From positions 52,521-116,520 of the forward strand of contig LNFB01000248.1 of NCBI GenBank assembly GCA_001464385.1: DNA of 64,000 nt, given 5' to 3'. Source of the stretch: Deltaproteobacteria bacterium Ga0077550. GTDB taxonomy: Bacteria; Myxococcota_A; Polyangia; Nannocystales; Nannocystaceae. Within the stretch, counting starts at the first letter, position 1, and every line of letters begins with the position of its first letter. This document shows, one piece after another, positions 35,154-43,900 of this stretch. The notes beneath the pieces were generated by a model. That model was not told where the DNA came from. It did not search any database and worked only from the letters and a program-made list of their open reading frames with translations. A program made the translations under genes and the position numbers.

Positions 35154-38100
35154 GCGAGGACATCGTCACCGGCGTCGTCGCGTCGCGTCGGCTCGGCGCC
35201 GGGGCCGGCCCGCGGCACAGCTTCACCGTCGAGCGCACCGAGGCCCGCCTGCGCCTGCGCGAGCGGCCCGGCGAGGGGCCGTGGCACTTCTCGCTCGTGC
35301 TCGTGCGCGCGGTGCTGTCGCTCGTCGACTTCGCCGAGGTCGACGCGACGACGACGTCGACCGCGGAGGCCCACACCCTGGAGCTGCGCGTCGCGGTCGA
35401 TCCGGCGGCGTTGGTCGGCTTCGAGCTCGGCGGCGTCTTCGACGAGGCGCTGCAGCCCGATCCCGGCGTCGGCGACGGCTCGCTCGCGGCGCGGCAGACC
35501 CGGGCGCGCAGGCTCCTGGCGCGGGCGCTGAACGAGTCGCTCGCCGCTCGGCCGCGGCAGGTCGACGTCGAGACCCCCGGGGCGTCGCGGTCATTCGTGC
35601 GCCGCGCCACCACCACCGGCGATCCCTTCGTCGAGCGCACCGGCACCTCGACCAGCTCGCCCGGGGTGCTCGTGCTGCGCATCGCCCTCGATCGCACCGT
35701 GGGCCGGTGGTTCGAGGCCCTGCGCTTCGGCGGCGACGGGTTGTTCGCGCCGGTGCTCGAGCTGTGGCGTGAGCGCGTGCCGGGCCTCGAGCCGCGCAGC
35801 CGCGGTGCGGGCATCTCCGTGCGCGCCGATCCGCGCGTCGTCGAGCTCGGCGACTTCGCGCGGCTGTGGGGCGGCAGCGCGGCGCGTGCCCGTCGGTTGC
35901 TCCGCGACGGCGTGCTGATGGGCCCGCTCGACGCGGCGCTGCGCGAGGCCGGCGTCGAGATCGATCGCGTCGACGCGATCCTCGAGTGCCCCGCGCTGCA
36001 GCTCACCGTCGACGAGGGCAACGTCGTGCGCGACGGGGCCCTCGCGACGTTGGTGGCGTGGCTGCACGACGCCAGCGCGCACTCGAGCGGATCGTTGCTG
36101 CAGGCGACGTGGCCCAAGGCGCTCGAGTCGGTGGTCACCGCGGCCGGCCAACCCGTCAGCCTGGCGCAGCTCGCCGAGCAAGCGGCCGCGGGTCAGCCGC
36201 TGCCGTACGTGTGGCGCCACGAGGCGACCGCGCTGCCCCTGGCCGCGCGCGGCCGGGTGATGGCGCTGTGGCCCAGCGAGCTGCACCGGCTCGCCGCCGC
36301 CCTGCCAGCGGTGCGCTGGGTGCCGGCGCAGATCTTCGGCGACGCCGCATCGGTGGCCAAGGCCGACCTCACCGCGCTTGCGCAGGGATCGTTCCCGCCG
36401 CTGCCGATCGCGGTGTCGCCGTGGTCGTTCGCCGGCGCGCCGGCGCTCGCGGTCGACGTGGTCGCGTACGTACATCGTCACGGCGTCGCGACCGGCGGAG
36501 CGGTGTGGCTGCTCTCGCTCGATCGCACGCTCGCGCGCAGCACCGACGCCGACGCCGTGGTGGCCGGCGTCACGCTGGTCGCCCGCGTGACACTGCCGGC
36601 CGAGCGCGCCGCCCTGGCGCGCGACGTCCCGGCCCTGCGCGAGCTGGCGAAGTGGGTCGCCCACCATGCCGAGCAGCGCCGCGACGCGCTGGTCGCCCAC
36701 GCGTTCGCGTCGTCGACCGACCCTGCGACGTGCGTGCGCGCGCCATTGGTTGCCCACGCGATCGCCGAGCTCGACGCCCGCGCGCTCGAGCTGCGCTACG
36801 TGCCGAGCGACACCGGTGCGCGTCTGGCCTGGCGCGACGATGCGCGGCTGGTGCTCCCGGTCGCGAGCACGCGCGAGGGCGCGCCGCGGACGCTCCGCGA
36901 CGCGCTCGAGCGGGCTCGCGACACCGGTGGCGTCGTCGTCGGCGAGGCCACGCGCAGGTGGTACGTGCTCGAGGTCCCCGACGCCGCGCACGACACGTGG
37001 ATCCCCACCGCGCCGGGCCTCGAGGTGCTCGAGCGCGTGCTCGGGCGCCAGGGGCTGTGGGTGCTGCCGACGGTGCCGCAGGCCCACCCCCACGTCGCGC
37101 CGGCGGCGAGCCAACCGGGTCTGCTGCTCGATCGGGACGAGGTCGCACGGCTGTTGCTCCGCACCGGCGCCGACGTCCACGCGCGGGCAGCCCTGCTCGC
37201 GCACCTGCTCGTCGCGCGGGCCACCGGCGGCGACGCCCTCGGCCTCGCCGACGTCGGGCTGCTGCACGTCTACGATCCGCGCGCCGTCACACCCGATCGC
37301 GTCGTGTCGGTGACGGCGCTGCGCGGTGACCCGCGGACGTTCGCGGTCGTGCCCCCGGGGACGGCCTCCCGCGAGCTCGTCGGCCCCGTCGTGATCGCCG
37401 GCTGCGGCGAGGCGGCGCTGCTGCACGAGGTGCTCGGGTTACCCCTGGTGCCCGTGCCCGATGGGAGTCGCCGCCACGCGGTGGTCGAGTCGTCGCGCGC
37501 CGCCGCGCCGAGCGTGCCCGACGAGCCGGTGCTGCGCTGGCCGGTCGCCGATGCGCTCGCGGTCGGGGCGCTGTCGCTCGGCACGGGGGGCACGCGCGCG
37601 AGCGTCGAGCTCTGGGCCCGCGGCCTGCACGTCGGCGAGCTCGAGCTGCCGGCGCCGTTCACCGAGCTCGGCGGTCGGCTGTGGCTGAGCGACGCGGGGG
37701 TGCGCGCGGCTCGGCCCGCGATCGAGGCGCTGGTGGTCACGCACGCCCGGGCGATCGTCGCGGCGGCCCGCACCCAGGCCGAGCTCGCGCCGTCGGGCAG
37801 CGCCCGTCGACGGACGCTCGAGCGCTTCGTCGCCCACGCGCTGGCCACCGCGAGCGCCGGCGACGATCGCTTCGGCCTGCGCCCGCTGCTCCGTACGCCC
37901 CCGCGGCCCCGGGTCCTCTCGGCCGAGGCCGCGAGCGCGGCGCGATTGCCCTCGCTGCGGCGGCTGTGGCTCGGCGCGCTGGTCCGCCACGCGCTCGGCC
38001 GATCGAGCAAGGTCGATCGCGCGTGGCTGTCGTGGCGCGTGGCCAAGCTCGCCGACCCCGCGGCGGTGACGTGGGAGATCGAGATCGGTGGACGTCACCG

Positions 38101-38266
38101 GTGGATCCGCCGCGCCGTCGAGGACGACGCCAGCGCCGTCGACGTGCAGCTCGCCGCGATCGCGATCGTCGCCGAGGTCGGCGCCCAGGCCGGCCTCGAA
38201 CCGGTGGCGCTCGCCGCCGCGATGCTCCGGATCATCGCGACCGCGCACGTGACCTCGCGGACCTGA
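35150..38266 (+). CDS. 1038-residue protein of unknown function, coupled to HSP90-like ATPase
   Basis: The product starts at a GTG (VSEDIVTGVVASRR) inside the stop of the ATPase gene. It is Ala/Leu/Arg/Val-rich, without a signal peptide, membrane helix or recognised domain. Strand-rich N-terminal segments (about 1-230: WHFSLVLVRAVLSLVDFAEVD, FELGGVF) recall a binding domain. The middle has many short helices, and the C-terminus (about 920-1038) is helical and basic. Its strict coupling suggests a stoichiometric partner of the ATPase. Codon use is like its neighbours, so recent transfer is not indicated. Confidence 0.8.
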   Translation: MSEDIVTGVVASRRLGAGAGPRHSFTVERTEARLRLRERPGEGPWHFSLVLVRAVLSLVDFAEVDATTTSTAEAHTLELRVAVDPAALVGFELGGVFDEALQPDPGVGDGSLAARQTRARRLLARALNESLAARPRQVDVETPGASRSFVRRATTTGDPFVERTGTSTSSPGVLVLRIALDRTVGRWFEALRFGGDGLFAPVLELWRERVPGLEPRSRGAGISVRADPRVVELGDFARLWGGSAARARRLLRDGVLMGPLDAALREAGVEIDRVDAILECPALQLTVDEGNVVRDGALATLVAWLHDASAHSSGSLLQATWPKALESVVTAAGQPVSLAQLAEQAAAGQPLPYVWRHEATALPLAARGRVMALWPSELHRLAAALPAVRWVPAQIFGDAASVAKADLTALAQGSFPPLPIAVSPWSFAGAPALAVDVVAYVHRHGVATGGAVWLLSLDRTLARSTDADAVVAGVTLVARVTLPAERAALARDVPALRELAKWVAHHAEQRRDALVAHAFASSTDPATCVRAPLVAHAIAELDARALELRYVPSDTGARLAWRDDARLVLPVASTREGAPRTLRDALERARDTGGVVVGEATRRWYVLEVPDAAHDTWIPTAPGLEVLERVLGRQGLWVLPTVPQAHPHVAPAASQPGLLLDRDEVARLLLRTGADVHARAALLAHLLVARATGGDALGLADVGLLHVYDPRAVTPDRVVSVTALRGDPRTFAVVPPGTASRELVGPVVIAGCGEAALLHEVLGLPLVPVPDGSRRHAVVESSRAAAPSVPDEPVLRWPVADALAVGALSLGTGGTRASVELWARGLHVGELELPAPFTELGGRLWLSDAGVRAARPAIEALVVTHARAIVAAARTQAELAPSGSARRRTLERFVAHALATASAGDDRFGLRPLLRTPPRPRVLSAEAASAARLPSLRRLWLGALVRHALGRSSKVDRAWLSWRVAKLADPAAVTWEIEIGGRHRWIRRAVEDDASAVDVQLAAIAIVAEVGAQAGLEPVALAAAMLRIIATAHVTSRT

Positions 38267-38291
38267 TCGCGGCGGCGACGGCCCCCGGCGT

Positions 38292-38321
38292 TTGCGTGGC
38301 GCGGGCACCTGCGGCTACGGT
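38292..38321 (+). promoter_or_regulatory. weak sigma-70-like promoter before the patatin gene
   Basis: TTGCGT (38292-38297), an 18-base spacer and TACGGT (38316-38321) precede the ATG at 38329 by 8 bases. If used, the transcript would be almost leaderless. Match quality is low. Confidence 0.25.
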
Positions 38322-38328
38322 CACGCCA

Positions 38329-39060
38329 ATGACAGTCGGTCGATGGCTCGACGAGGCTCCGTTCACGCTCGCGCTGTCGGCGGGGTTCTTCGGCTTCTAC
38401 TCCCACACCGGGCTGCTCGCCGTGCTCGAGGCCGCGGGCCTGCGTCCGCGGCGGATCGTCGGGGTCTCGGCGGGCTCGCTCGCCGGCGGGCTCTGGGCCG
38501 CGGGCCTCGGCGCCGACGCGATCGCGGCCGAGCTGCTCGCGCTGCGTCGACCGGACTTCTGGGATCCGGGCCTGCCGCTGTTCGGGCTGCTGCGCGGCCG
38601 CAAGTTCGAGGATCACCTGCGTCGCGTGCTCGCGCCGACCGGCGTCTCCACCGTCGAAGGGTGCGGCGTCGAGTTCGTCTCCATCGCCCACGACGTCGTC
38701 GGGCGGAGGACGCTGCCGCTGCACACGGGCGACCTCGCCAAGGCCATCCGCGCCTCGTGCACGGTGCCGCTCATGTTCCGGCCGCTGTGGTGGCAGGGCC
38801 GCGTGCTCGTCGACGGCGGCGTCTCGGATCGCATCGGCCGCATCGCGTTCGCACCGGGCGAGCGCGTGCTGCTGCACTACATCCCGTCGCGCAGCCGGTG
38901 GCGTCGACCGCCGATCCCGACGAACCTCGCGGGCGTCGACGCGAAGATCCTGGTGACGCCGGGGGTCCCCGCGCTCGGGCCGTTCGCGCTGCAGGACGCC
39001 GCGGCGGCGCTCGAGGTCACGCGCGCCCACGCGCGAATCTGGCTCGACAGCCCCGCCTGA
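38329..39060 (+). CDS. patatin-like phospholipase
   Basis: The 243-residue product is a short patatin domain. The oxyanion motif is the SAGFFGFYSHTG stretch (17-28). The nucleophile elbow is GVSAG with Ser47. The catalytic Asp is in VDGGVSD (about 163-169). Such enzymes cleave acyl chains from phospholipids using a Ser-Asp dyad. There is no signal peptide, so it is probably cytoplasmic. It lies 62 bp after the 1038-residue gene on the same strand and may belong to the same transcript. It is convergent with the choice-of-anchor L lipoprotein gene, 3 bp apart. Confidence 0.9.
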   Translation: MTVGRWLDEAPFTLALSAGFFGFYSHTGLLAVLEAAGLRPRRIVGVSAGSLAGGLWAAGLGADAIAAELLALRRPDFWDPGLPLFGLLRGRKFEDHLRRVLAPTGVSTVEGCGVEFVSIAHDVVGRRTLPLHTGDLAKAIRASCTVPLMFRPLWWQGRVLVDGGVSDRIGRIAFAPGERVLLHYIPSRSRWRRPPIPTNLAGVDAKILVTPGVPALGPFALQDAAAALEVTRAHARIWLDSPA

Positions 39061-39063
39061 CGA

Positions 39064-40167
39064 TCAGCCGACCGGCGTCGTCATCGGGTGATCGGTGCCC
39101 TCGCAACCCCACTGGAAGTTGTCGAGGAACACGTAGCTGTCGAGGATGGAATCCGCGAGGTCGAACACCGCGAAGACGACCGTGATCTCCTCGCCCGGGG
39201 TCACGGGCGCGGTGCTCGACAGCCACTTGGTGCCGGCGTGCTGGGCCATGCACGTGCCGGCGAGCTCGGGGGTGTTGCCGTTGTCGTCGCGGAAGTCGAG
39301 GAAGCCGGCGTTGAGCGAGATCGGGTTGCCCTGCTCGTCGAACGAGATGTTGCCCGTCCAGCTCTCGGACTCGAGCCACCCGACGTACATGTCGTTGAAG
39401 ACGTCCCCGTAGTAGAACGGGTACTCGACCGAGAAGAACGCGAAGTCGTACGAGATCGAGTTGTTGCCGGGGGGCACCGACGCGACGATGCGCATCTCGG
39501 TGTAGTCGTTCGCGATCATGCCCTGGTTGAACTGCGCGGCCACCGTGTTCGAGCAGTCGCCGGTGCCGAGCAAGCCCTCGTTGGCCACGCAGTCGCCGCC
39601 CACGTCGTTGGTCCGGAGCGGGGCCGGAAGGGTGCCGCCGGGATCGAAGTTGCCGACGTCGTCGTTGCAGTGGGTGGGGCCGACGTCGAGGTCGCCCGCC
39701 GGGGTCGGCATGTCGAGGTCGCCGACGAAGCCGCTGCCGATCACCGCGAACTTGCTGCCCTCGCGCGGGTTCCACTCGCCGGTCGAGCCGAAGCCCGTGC
39801 GCATGCCGATCGCCGCGGGGCTGCCGTCGACGGTGCCGGTCACCTCGGGCGTGCCGGGGCAGTTGAGGCCGATGGCGTTGAAGAGGTCGGTCGAGCCGTC
39901 GTCGCAGGGCTCGTGGCTCATGTCGACGCAGTCGTCGCAGACCTGGCCCTCGGGGCACGGGACGACGCCGCCGGTGCCTCCGACGTCGAGCTTCTCGTCG
40001 TCGTCCTCGTCGCCGGCCTCGCCGTCGAGCCCGGTCGGATCGCCGCCCTCGATGCCGCTCGCCGCGACGGTGATTCCCTCGGCGCCGCTGGGATCGTCGG
40101 TGCCTTCGCGTCCACCGTTGCACGCGGCGAGGGCGAACATCGACGTCAGCAGAATGGAGTGCCTCAT
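39064..40167 (-). CDS. choice-of-anchor L domain lipoprotein
   Basis: The 367-residue product starts at the ATG at 40167 (an in-frame GTG lies just before it) with lipobox ALAAC (Cys16). An acidic Gly/Asp linker and a CPEGQVCDDCVDM cluster follow. The C-terminal 230 residues match the choice-of-anchor L domain: ANDYTEMRIVASVPPGNNSI, SYDFAFFSVEYPF, NISFDEQGNPISLNAGF, KWLSSTAPVTPGEEITVVFA and DSYVFLDNFQW. Proteins with this domain are surface-attached by varying anchors, here a lipid. The ligand is unknown. Confidence 0.9.
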   Translation of the reverse strand: MRHSILLTSMFALAACNGGREGTDDPSGAEGITVAASGIEGGDPTGLDGEAGDEDDDEKLDVGGTGGVVPCPEGQVCDDCVDMSHEPCDDGSTDLFNAIGLNCPGTPEVTGTVDGSPAAIGMRTGFGSTGEWNPREGSKFAVIGSGFVGDLDMPTPAGDLDVGPTHCNDDVGNFDPGGTLPAPLRTNDVGGDCVANEGLLGTGDCSNTVAAQFNQGMIANDYTEMRIVASVPPGNNSISYDFAFFSVEYPFYYGDVFNDMYVGWLESESWTGNISFDEQGNPISLNAGFLDFRDDNGNTPELAGTCMAQHAGTKWLSSTAPVTPGEEITVVFAVFDLADSILDSYVFLDNFQWGCEGTDHPMTTPVG

Positions 40168-40215
40168 CACAGCCCCACGCTAACAGGAGGGTTGGGGGTG
40201 GCCAAGGGCCACGCG

Positions 40216-40233
40216 AACGCACGCGCGTGCGTT
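40216..40233. promoter_or_regulatory. perfect 18-bp palindrome
   Basis: AACGCACGCGCGTGCGTT is fully self-complementary. It lies about 50 bp upstream of the ATG at 40167 on the minus strand. With no loop and no T-run it looks more like a protein-binding site than a terminator. Confidence 0.5.
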
Positions 40234-40410
40234 AGGCCCCGCGGTCGCGCGGCGTCGGACGTTCTCGAGACTTGGTCGCCCACGTGGTCGGTGTTGCGTG
40301 CGTTCGAGCCGAGGTTCCCGGGCGTCCGCGGTGAACTCCGTAGTTGGCGCTACGCGGCGTTCGAGCGCCGAGGGTTCGGCTCGGTGCGCGCGCGGGTTCG
40401 GTCGCGCGGT

Positions 40411-40444
40411 CGGTTCGGCTCTGGGGTCGGTTCGGCTCTGGGGT
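40411..40444. repeat. two 17-bp tandem repeats
   Basis: CGGTTCGGCTCTGGGGT occurs twice, head to tail, without mismatch. Related CGGTTCGG pieces occur just upstream. No function is evident. Confidence 0.9.
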
Positions 40445-40564
40445 CGGCGGCGTCGCGGCTCCGGCCGCACGCGCTGCGCTTTGCACCGGCCTCCAGGGCC
40501 CGCCTGGCGCCGCGCTGCTCGGCGATCCGCCGGCGCTGCGGCGGTCGTGTTATGCCGCCGGGCG

Positions 40565-41482
40565 ATGCATGATGCGCCCGCAACGCCGGCCACCGGCTCC
40601 GCACCCGTCGTCGACCTCGGCCCGCGCTTCGCAGCGTTCGCGGCCGGTTTGACGCGACCGGTCGTGTTCTTCGACATCGAGGCCACGGGTACGGACCCGA
40701 ACGCCGACCGGATCGTCGAGCTGTCCGTGGTGCGCATCAACCCCGCCACCGAGGGCGAGCCGGGCGGCATCTTGCCGCCGCGGACGTGGCGGATCAACCC
40801 CGGCGTGCACATCCCCAGCGAGGCCAGCGAGATCCACGGCATCTACAACGACGACCTCGCCAACGCGCCGAGCTTCGCCCGCGTCGCCGACGAGATCGCG
40901 GCGGCCTTCCAGGGCGCCGATCTGGCCGGATTCTCGATCACGCGGTTCGACGTCCGCATCCTGCAGTCCGAGTTCGTGCGGGCCTCGCGACTGGTCGACT
41001 TCTCGCGCGCGCGCATCATCGATGCGCAGGTGATCTACCACCAGCGCGAGCCGCGGAACCTCGCCGCTGCGCTGCGGTTCTATCGCGGACGCGAGCTCGT
41101 GGCGGCCCACGGTGCCGAGGCCGACACGCTGGCCTCGCTCGAGGTGTTCGCGGGCCAGCTCGCGCGGTACGAGGACCTCGGCGTCGGGATCGACGACCTG
41201 CACGCGATCTCGGCGCAGCACAACGACGCGTACTGCGACGCGGGCCGCCGGTTCGCCTGGCGTGACAACGAGCCGGTCTTCAACTTCGGGCGCATGCGCG
41301 GCAAGAGCCTGCGGTGGGTCGCCTCCGATCCGACCGAGCGCGCGTACCTGCGGTGGATGATCGACGGGAACTTCGACGAGGACGCCAAGGACATCGTGCG
41401 CGAGGCCCTGAGGGGTCGTATCCGGGCGTCGATGCGCGCGCGCTCGACCGCCGCCGCGGCACCGCGCGCTGGGCTCGCGTAG
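40565..41482 (+). CDS. DNA polymerase III epsilon-like 3'-5' exonuclease
   Basis: The 305-residue product is a DEDDh exonuclease. ExoI is VFFDIEATGTDPNADRIVEL with D37 and E39. ExoII lies in ADLAGFSITRFDVRIL. ExoIII is AAHGAEADTLAS with the catalytic His and Asp. The C-terminal region NFGRMRGKSLRWVASDPTERAYLRWM resembles the small 'FGKHKG' domain found behind some epsilon-like and ExoX enzymes. It lacks the long tail of DnaQ that binds the polymerase, so it may act in repair and not as the replicative proofreader. It is followed 17 bp later by a TPR protein gene. Confidence 0.92.
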   Translation: MHDAPATPATGSAPVVDLGPRFAAFAAGLTRPVVFFDIEATGTDPNADRIVELSVVRINPATEGEPGGILPPRTWRINPGVHIPSEASEIHGIYNDDLANAPSFARVADEIAAAFQGADLAGFSITRFDVRILQSEFVRASRLVDFSRARIIDAQVIYHQREPRNLAAALRFYRGRELVAAHGAEADTLASLEVFAGQLARYEDLGVGIDDLHAISAQHNDAYCDAGRRFAWRDNEPVFNFGRMRGKSLRWVASDPTERAYLRWMIDGNFDEDAKDIVREALRGRIRASMRARSTAAAAPRAGLA

Positions 41483-41499
41483 CGGTCGCCGAGCGATCG

Positions 41500-42798
41500 A
41501 TGGCCGAGTCGCCCGCGCCGCCGTCCCCCGCCGTTCGCCCCATCGTTCGCTGGGGCGTCGCCGCGATCGCGGCGATCGGCGTCAGCGTCCTCGGCGTGTG
41601 GGGGGGCCGCGCCATCATCCTGCGCCAGCGCCTCGGTGGCTGCGACGACCTCGGCGCGCGCGTCGACACGGTGTGGACCGCGGACGCCCGCGACCTCGTT
41701 CTCGACGGCATCCGCCGCAGCGGCGCCGTCGATGCCGACGGGATCGCCGAGCGGACCTCGGCACGGATCGACGAGTTCGCCGCGCGGTGGCACGAGGTCC
41801 GCGCCACCGCGTGCGCCGACGCCGAGGTCGAGCTCACCCTCGACCACGCGTACTACGCCCAGGTGACGTGGTGCCTCGACGACGCATTGCTCGGCCTCGA
41901 AGCCCTGCTCGGCGAGGCGGCCCGCCCGACTCGCGCGACCGCGTACCGATCGATCGACGCCGCCGCCGAGCTGACGTCGCCGACGGCGTGTCGACGGGCG
42001 ACGCCCACGGTTCGTTGGCCGCGGCTGCCCGAGGGATCCGAGCGCTCGCACCTGCGCGACGTCCGGACGGCGGTGCAGGTGGCTGCGGCGTCGCGCGGCG
42101 ACGGGGCGCTCGCGCGGGCGACCGAGGCGCTCGCGGACGCCGAGGCCGTCGGATGGGCGCCGCTCGTCTCGACCGCGGCGCGGGTGCTGTGCCTCCGCCA
42201 AGCAGAGGACGGTGACCTCGAGCGCGCCGCCGCCACGTGCACGCGGGCCCACGCCGAGGCGCGTGCGCAGGCGCTGCACGATCTCGCCGCCGATGCGGCG
42301 ATCGATCTCACGCGCATCGTCGGCGTCGGACTCGGTCGCGCCGACGACGGGCAGTCGTGGGCGCGCGATGCCGGGGTGGCGCTCGACGAGCTCGGCGAGG
42401 CCGAGGGCCCGCGGGCGGTGCGGTGGATGGCGGCCCGCGGTGCGCTGGCCCAGCACGCCGGGGCGTGGGCGCAGGCGCGGGCCGATCACGAGCGGGCGCT
42501 CGCGATCGCGGCGGGCCTCGACACCGCCGACCCGGTGATCGTCGCGCTGCTCGACGGGCTCGCCGAGGATCTCGAGGGACTCGGCGACGGGGCCGGGGCG
42601 CTGGCGATCCGTGAGCGTGCGGTGGCCGAGGCCGAGGTCCTGTACGGCGAGGGGCACCCACGCGTGGTGTCGTTGCGGGTCGGCCTGGCCCGGGCGCGCG
42701 GCGGGGACCGGGCCGCCGCCGAGGTCACCCGGGCCGCGCTCGCCCTGGTGCAGGCGTGGAGCGTCGACGCCGAAGCGCTCGTGGCGATGCCCGACTGA
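41500..42798 (+). CDS. kinase-less homologue of a Ser/Thr kinase TPR half
   Basis: The 432-residue product has a membrane helix at about 18-40 and then GGCDDLGARVDTVW. This is followed by helical repeats with conserved cysteines (RATACADAEVELTL, VTWCLDDALLGLEALL). The same layout, C-x-x-A followed by W and later a Cys-x-x-x-L helix, occurs after the kinase domain of the protein at 48383-51109. The C-terminal part is TPR-like (ALAIRERAVAEAEVLYGEGHPRVVSLRVGLARA in order). It seems to be the sensor half without the kinase. The ATG at 41500 follows the exonuclease gene closely, so they may be co-transcribed. Confidence 0.75.
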   Translation: MAESPAPPSPAVRPIVRWGVAAIAAIGVSVLGVWGGRAIILRQRLGGCDDLGARVDTVWTADARDLVLDGIRRSGAVDADGIAERTSARIDEFAARWHEVRATACADAEVELTLDHAYYAQVTWCLDDALLGLEALLGEAARPTRATAYRSIDAAAELTSPTACRRATPTVRWPRLPEGSERSHLRDVRTAVQVAAASRGDGALARATEALADAEAVGWAPLVSTAARVLCLRQAEDGDLERAAATCTRAHAEARAQALHDLAADAAIDLTRIVGVGLGRADDGQSWARDAGVALDELGEAEGPRAVRWMAARGALAQHAGAWAQARADHERALAIAAGLDTADPVIVALLDGLAEDLEGLGDGAGALAIRERAVAEAEVLYGEGHPRVVSLRVGLARARGGDRAAAEVTRAALALVQAWSVDAEALVAMPD

Positions 42799-42805
42799 AC
42801 ACCGC

Positions 42806-42823
42806 CGGCCGTGGCCACGGCCG
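42806..42823. terminator. palindromic hairpin after the TPR gene
   Basis: CGGCCGTGGCCACGGCCG is fully self-complementary and can fold as a 7-bp stem with a GGCC loop. It starts 8 bases after the stop codon. No T-run follows, so termination is inferred from position. Confidence 0.45.
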
Positions 42824-43055
42824 CGTGGAACCGCCGATTCGGGCCCCGCCCTCGTCATTGCGCCGCGCAGTGCACGGGCGTGCTCGACTGTTGGATTTCG
42901 TCGTCACCCGTCGATGTGCGAGGGCACGCCGTCACGAAGTCGCGCCGCTCGAGTCGATGGTGGGTACAACCTCGACCCTGCACATTCGTGTCGATCGCGA
43001 TCAGATCCACAGCGATCGTTGCGGCCTTTTGCGACAGCATCGGCGTCGCCGGCCC

Positions 43056-43084
43056 TTGACAGCCAGACGCGGGCCTTGGCATCC
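43056..43084 (+). promoter_or_regulatory. sigma-70-like promoter, perfect -35
   Basis: TTGACA at 43056-43061 is a perfect -35 box. With a 17-base spacer the -10 would be GCATCC, a poor match. Transcription would start near 43091, about 57 bases before the ATG at 43148. Confidence 0.4.
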
Positions 43085-43147
43085 TCCGCGCATCGGGCGG
43101 CGGTGCTGTCCGAAACAAGCAACCCCCAGGTCAGCAGGAATCTCTCA

Positions 43148-43351
43148 ATGCGTCGCATCTTCACCGGCCTCTTCGTTGCCACCGTCGCTGTCTCCTCCGT
43201 TGGCTGTTCCTACGGTTCCATGGTTGCCCACGACGGCAAGATCTACGTCGCGCGGAACGACAACTTCCTCTTCGGCGCGCTGCGCAAGCTCTACGAGTGC
43301 ACCCCGTCGGCCGGCAGCATGGCCTGCGTGCAGATCAAGGGCCGCCCGTAA
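43148..43351 (+). CDS. 67-residue lipoprotein
   Basis: The tiny product has a signal peptide with lipobox SVGC (Cys about 20; MRRIFTGLFVATVAVSSVGC) and about 47 mature residues (SYGSMVAHDGKIYVARNDNF, then LFGALRKLYECTPSAGSMAC). The two mature cysteines could form a disulfide. It has its own promoter candidate and a hairpin after the stop, so it looks like an independent and possibly abundant transcript. No family is recognised. Confidence 0.75.
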   Translation: MRRIFTGLFVATVAVSSVGCSYGSMVAHDGKIYVARNDNFLFGALRKLYECTPSAGSMACVQIKGRP

Positions 43352-43403
43352 GCCGAGTTCGCGTCGATCGGCGATTCGCCGATCTCGACGTCTTGGACAC
43401 CCT

Positions 43404-43421
43404 CAGCGCCCTCGGGCGCTG
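43404..43421. terminator. hairpin between two lipoprotein genes
   Basis: CAGCGCC-CTCG-GGCGCTG is a perfect 7-bp stem with a tetraloop (8 bp if the inner C-G pair forms). ATGTTTTCGGG follows after eight bases. It lies 53 bases after the 67-residue lipoprotein gene and 28 bases before the next start, so it may terminate or attenuate. Confidence 0.5.
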
Positions 43422-43448
43422 CGGGTGTTCATGTTTTCGGGGATGGAA

Positions 43449-43895
43449 ATGCGCCTCTCGATCGCGATTGTCTACGCCGCCGTCGGCCTCGGTGTGCCGG
43501 CATGCAATGCCCCGACGCCCGCGCCGCAGCAGGGCCTCGCGTTGACGCACCAGTGGAGCGTGAAGGCCGGTACTTCGTTGTTCGTGCAGGTGAGCTTGGG
43601 GGCGACCCCCGACGCGGCCGCCGACGCGATGATGTCGACGATGCCGACGGTGATCCACCAGCTCGGCGAGCGGTGCCGCAGCAACGCGGCTGCGGCGACG
43701 CCCGGGGTGTTCACGCTGTCCTTCGCCCTCGAGGGCGGCGTCGCCACGAACCCGACATCGGAGCCCGCCTCGGCCCTCGCGGACTGCGTGATCGGGGCGA
43801 TGCCCGCGGTGATGAAGGAGCACGCCGCGGCGCTGGCTACGGTGCCGCCCGCCAGCGTCGTGCTGCACCTCGAGCACGCACCGGTCGCGGGCTGA
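43449..43895 (+). CDS. lipoprotein, unknown function
   Basis: The 148-residue product starts at the ATG at 43449 with a signal peptide and lipobox GVPAC (Cys19). In-frame ATGs at 43431 and 43443 are alternatives. The mature part has WSVKAGTSLFVQVSLGATPDAA, a helix with MMSTMPTVIHQLGERC, and a repeat-like second half ending LADCVIGAMPAVMKEHAA. The paired 'AMPxV' helices suggest an internal duplication. It is convergent with the next lipoprotein gene, 5 bp apart. Confidence 0.7.
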   Translation: MRLSIAIVYAAVGLGVPACNAPTPAPQQGLALTHQWSVKAGTSLFVQVSLGATPDAAADAMMSTMPTVIHQLGERCRSNAAAATPGVFTLSFALEGGVATNPTSEPASALADCVIGAMPAVMKEHAAALATVPPASVVLHLEHAPVAG

Positions 43896-43900
43896 CGCCG

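Larger units (their letters stand above)
40168..40564. other. 397-bp non-coding region between divergent genes
   Basis: This stretch separates the choice-of-anchor L gene (minus) from the exonuclease gene (plus). It holds an 18-bp perfect palindrome at 40216-40233, a 17-bp tandem repeat at 40411-40444, and many short GTTCGG/CGTTCGAG elements. No frame here has convincing coding character and no clear promoter was found. Confidence 0.7.
42799..43147. other. 349-bp intergenic region before a small lipoprotein gene
   Basis: It begins with an 18-bp palindrome (42806-42823) just after the TPR gene and ends with a TTGACA-type promoter (43056-43084). The middle has no coding-like frame. G+C content is lower than in the flanking genes. 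Confidence 0.6.
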
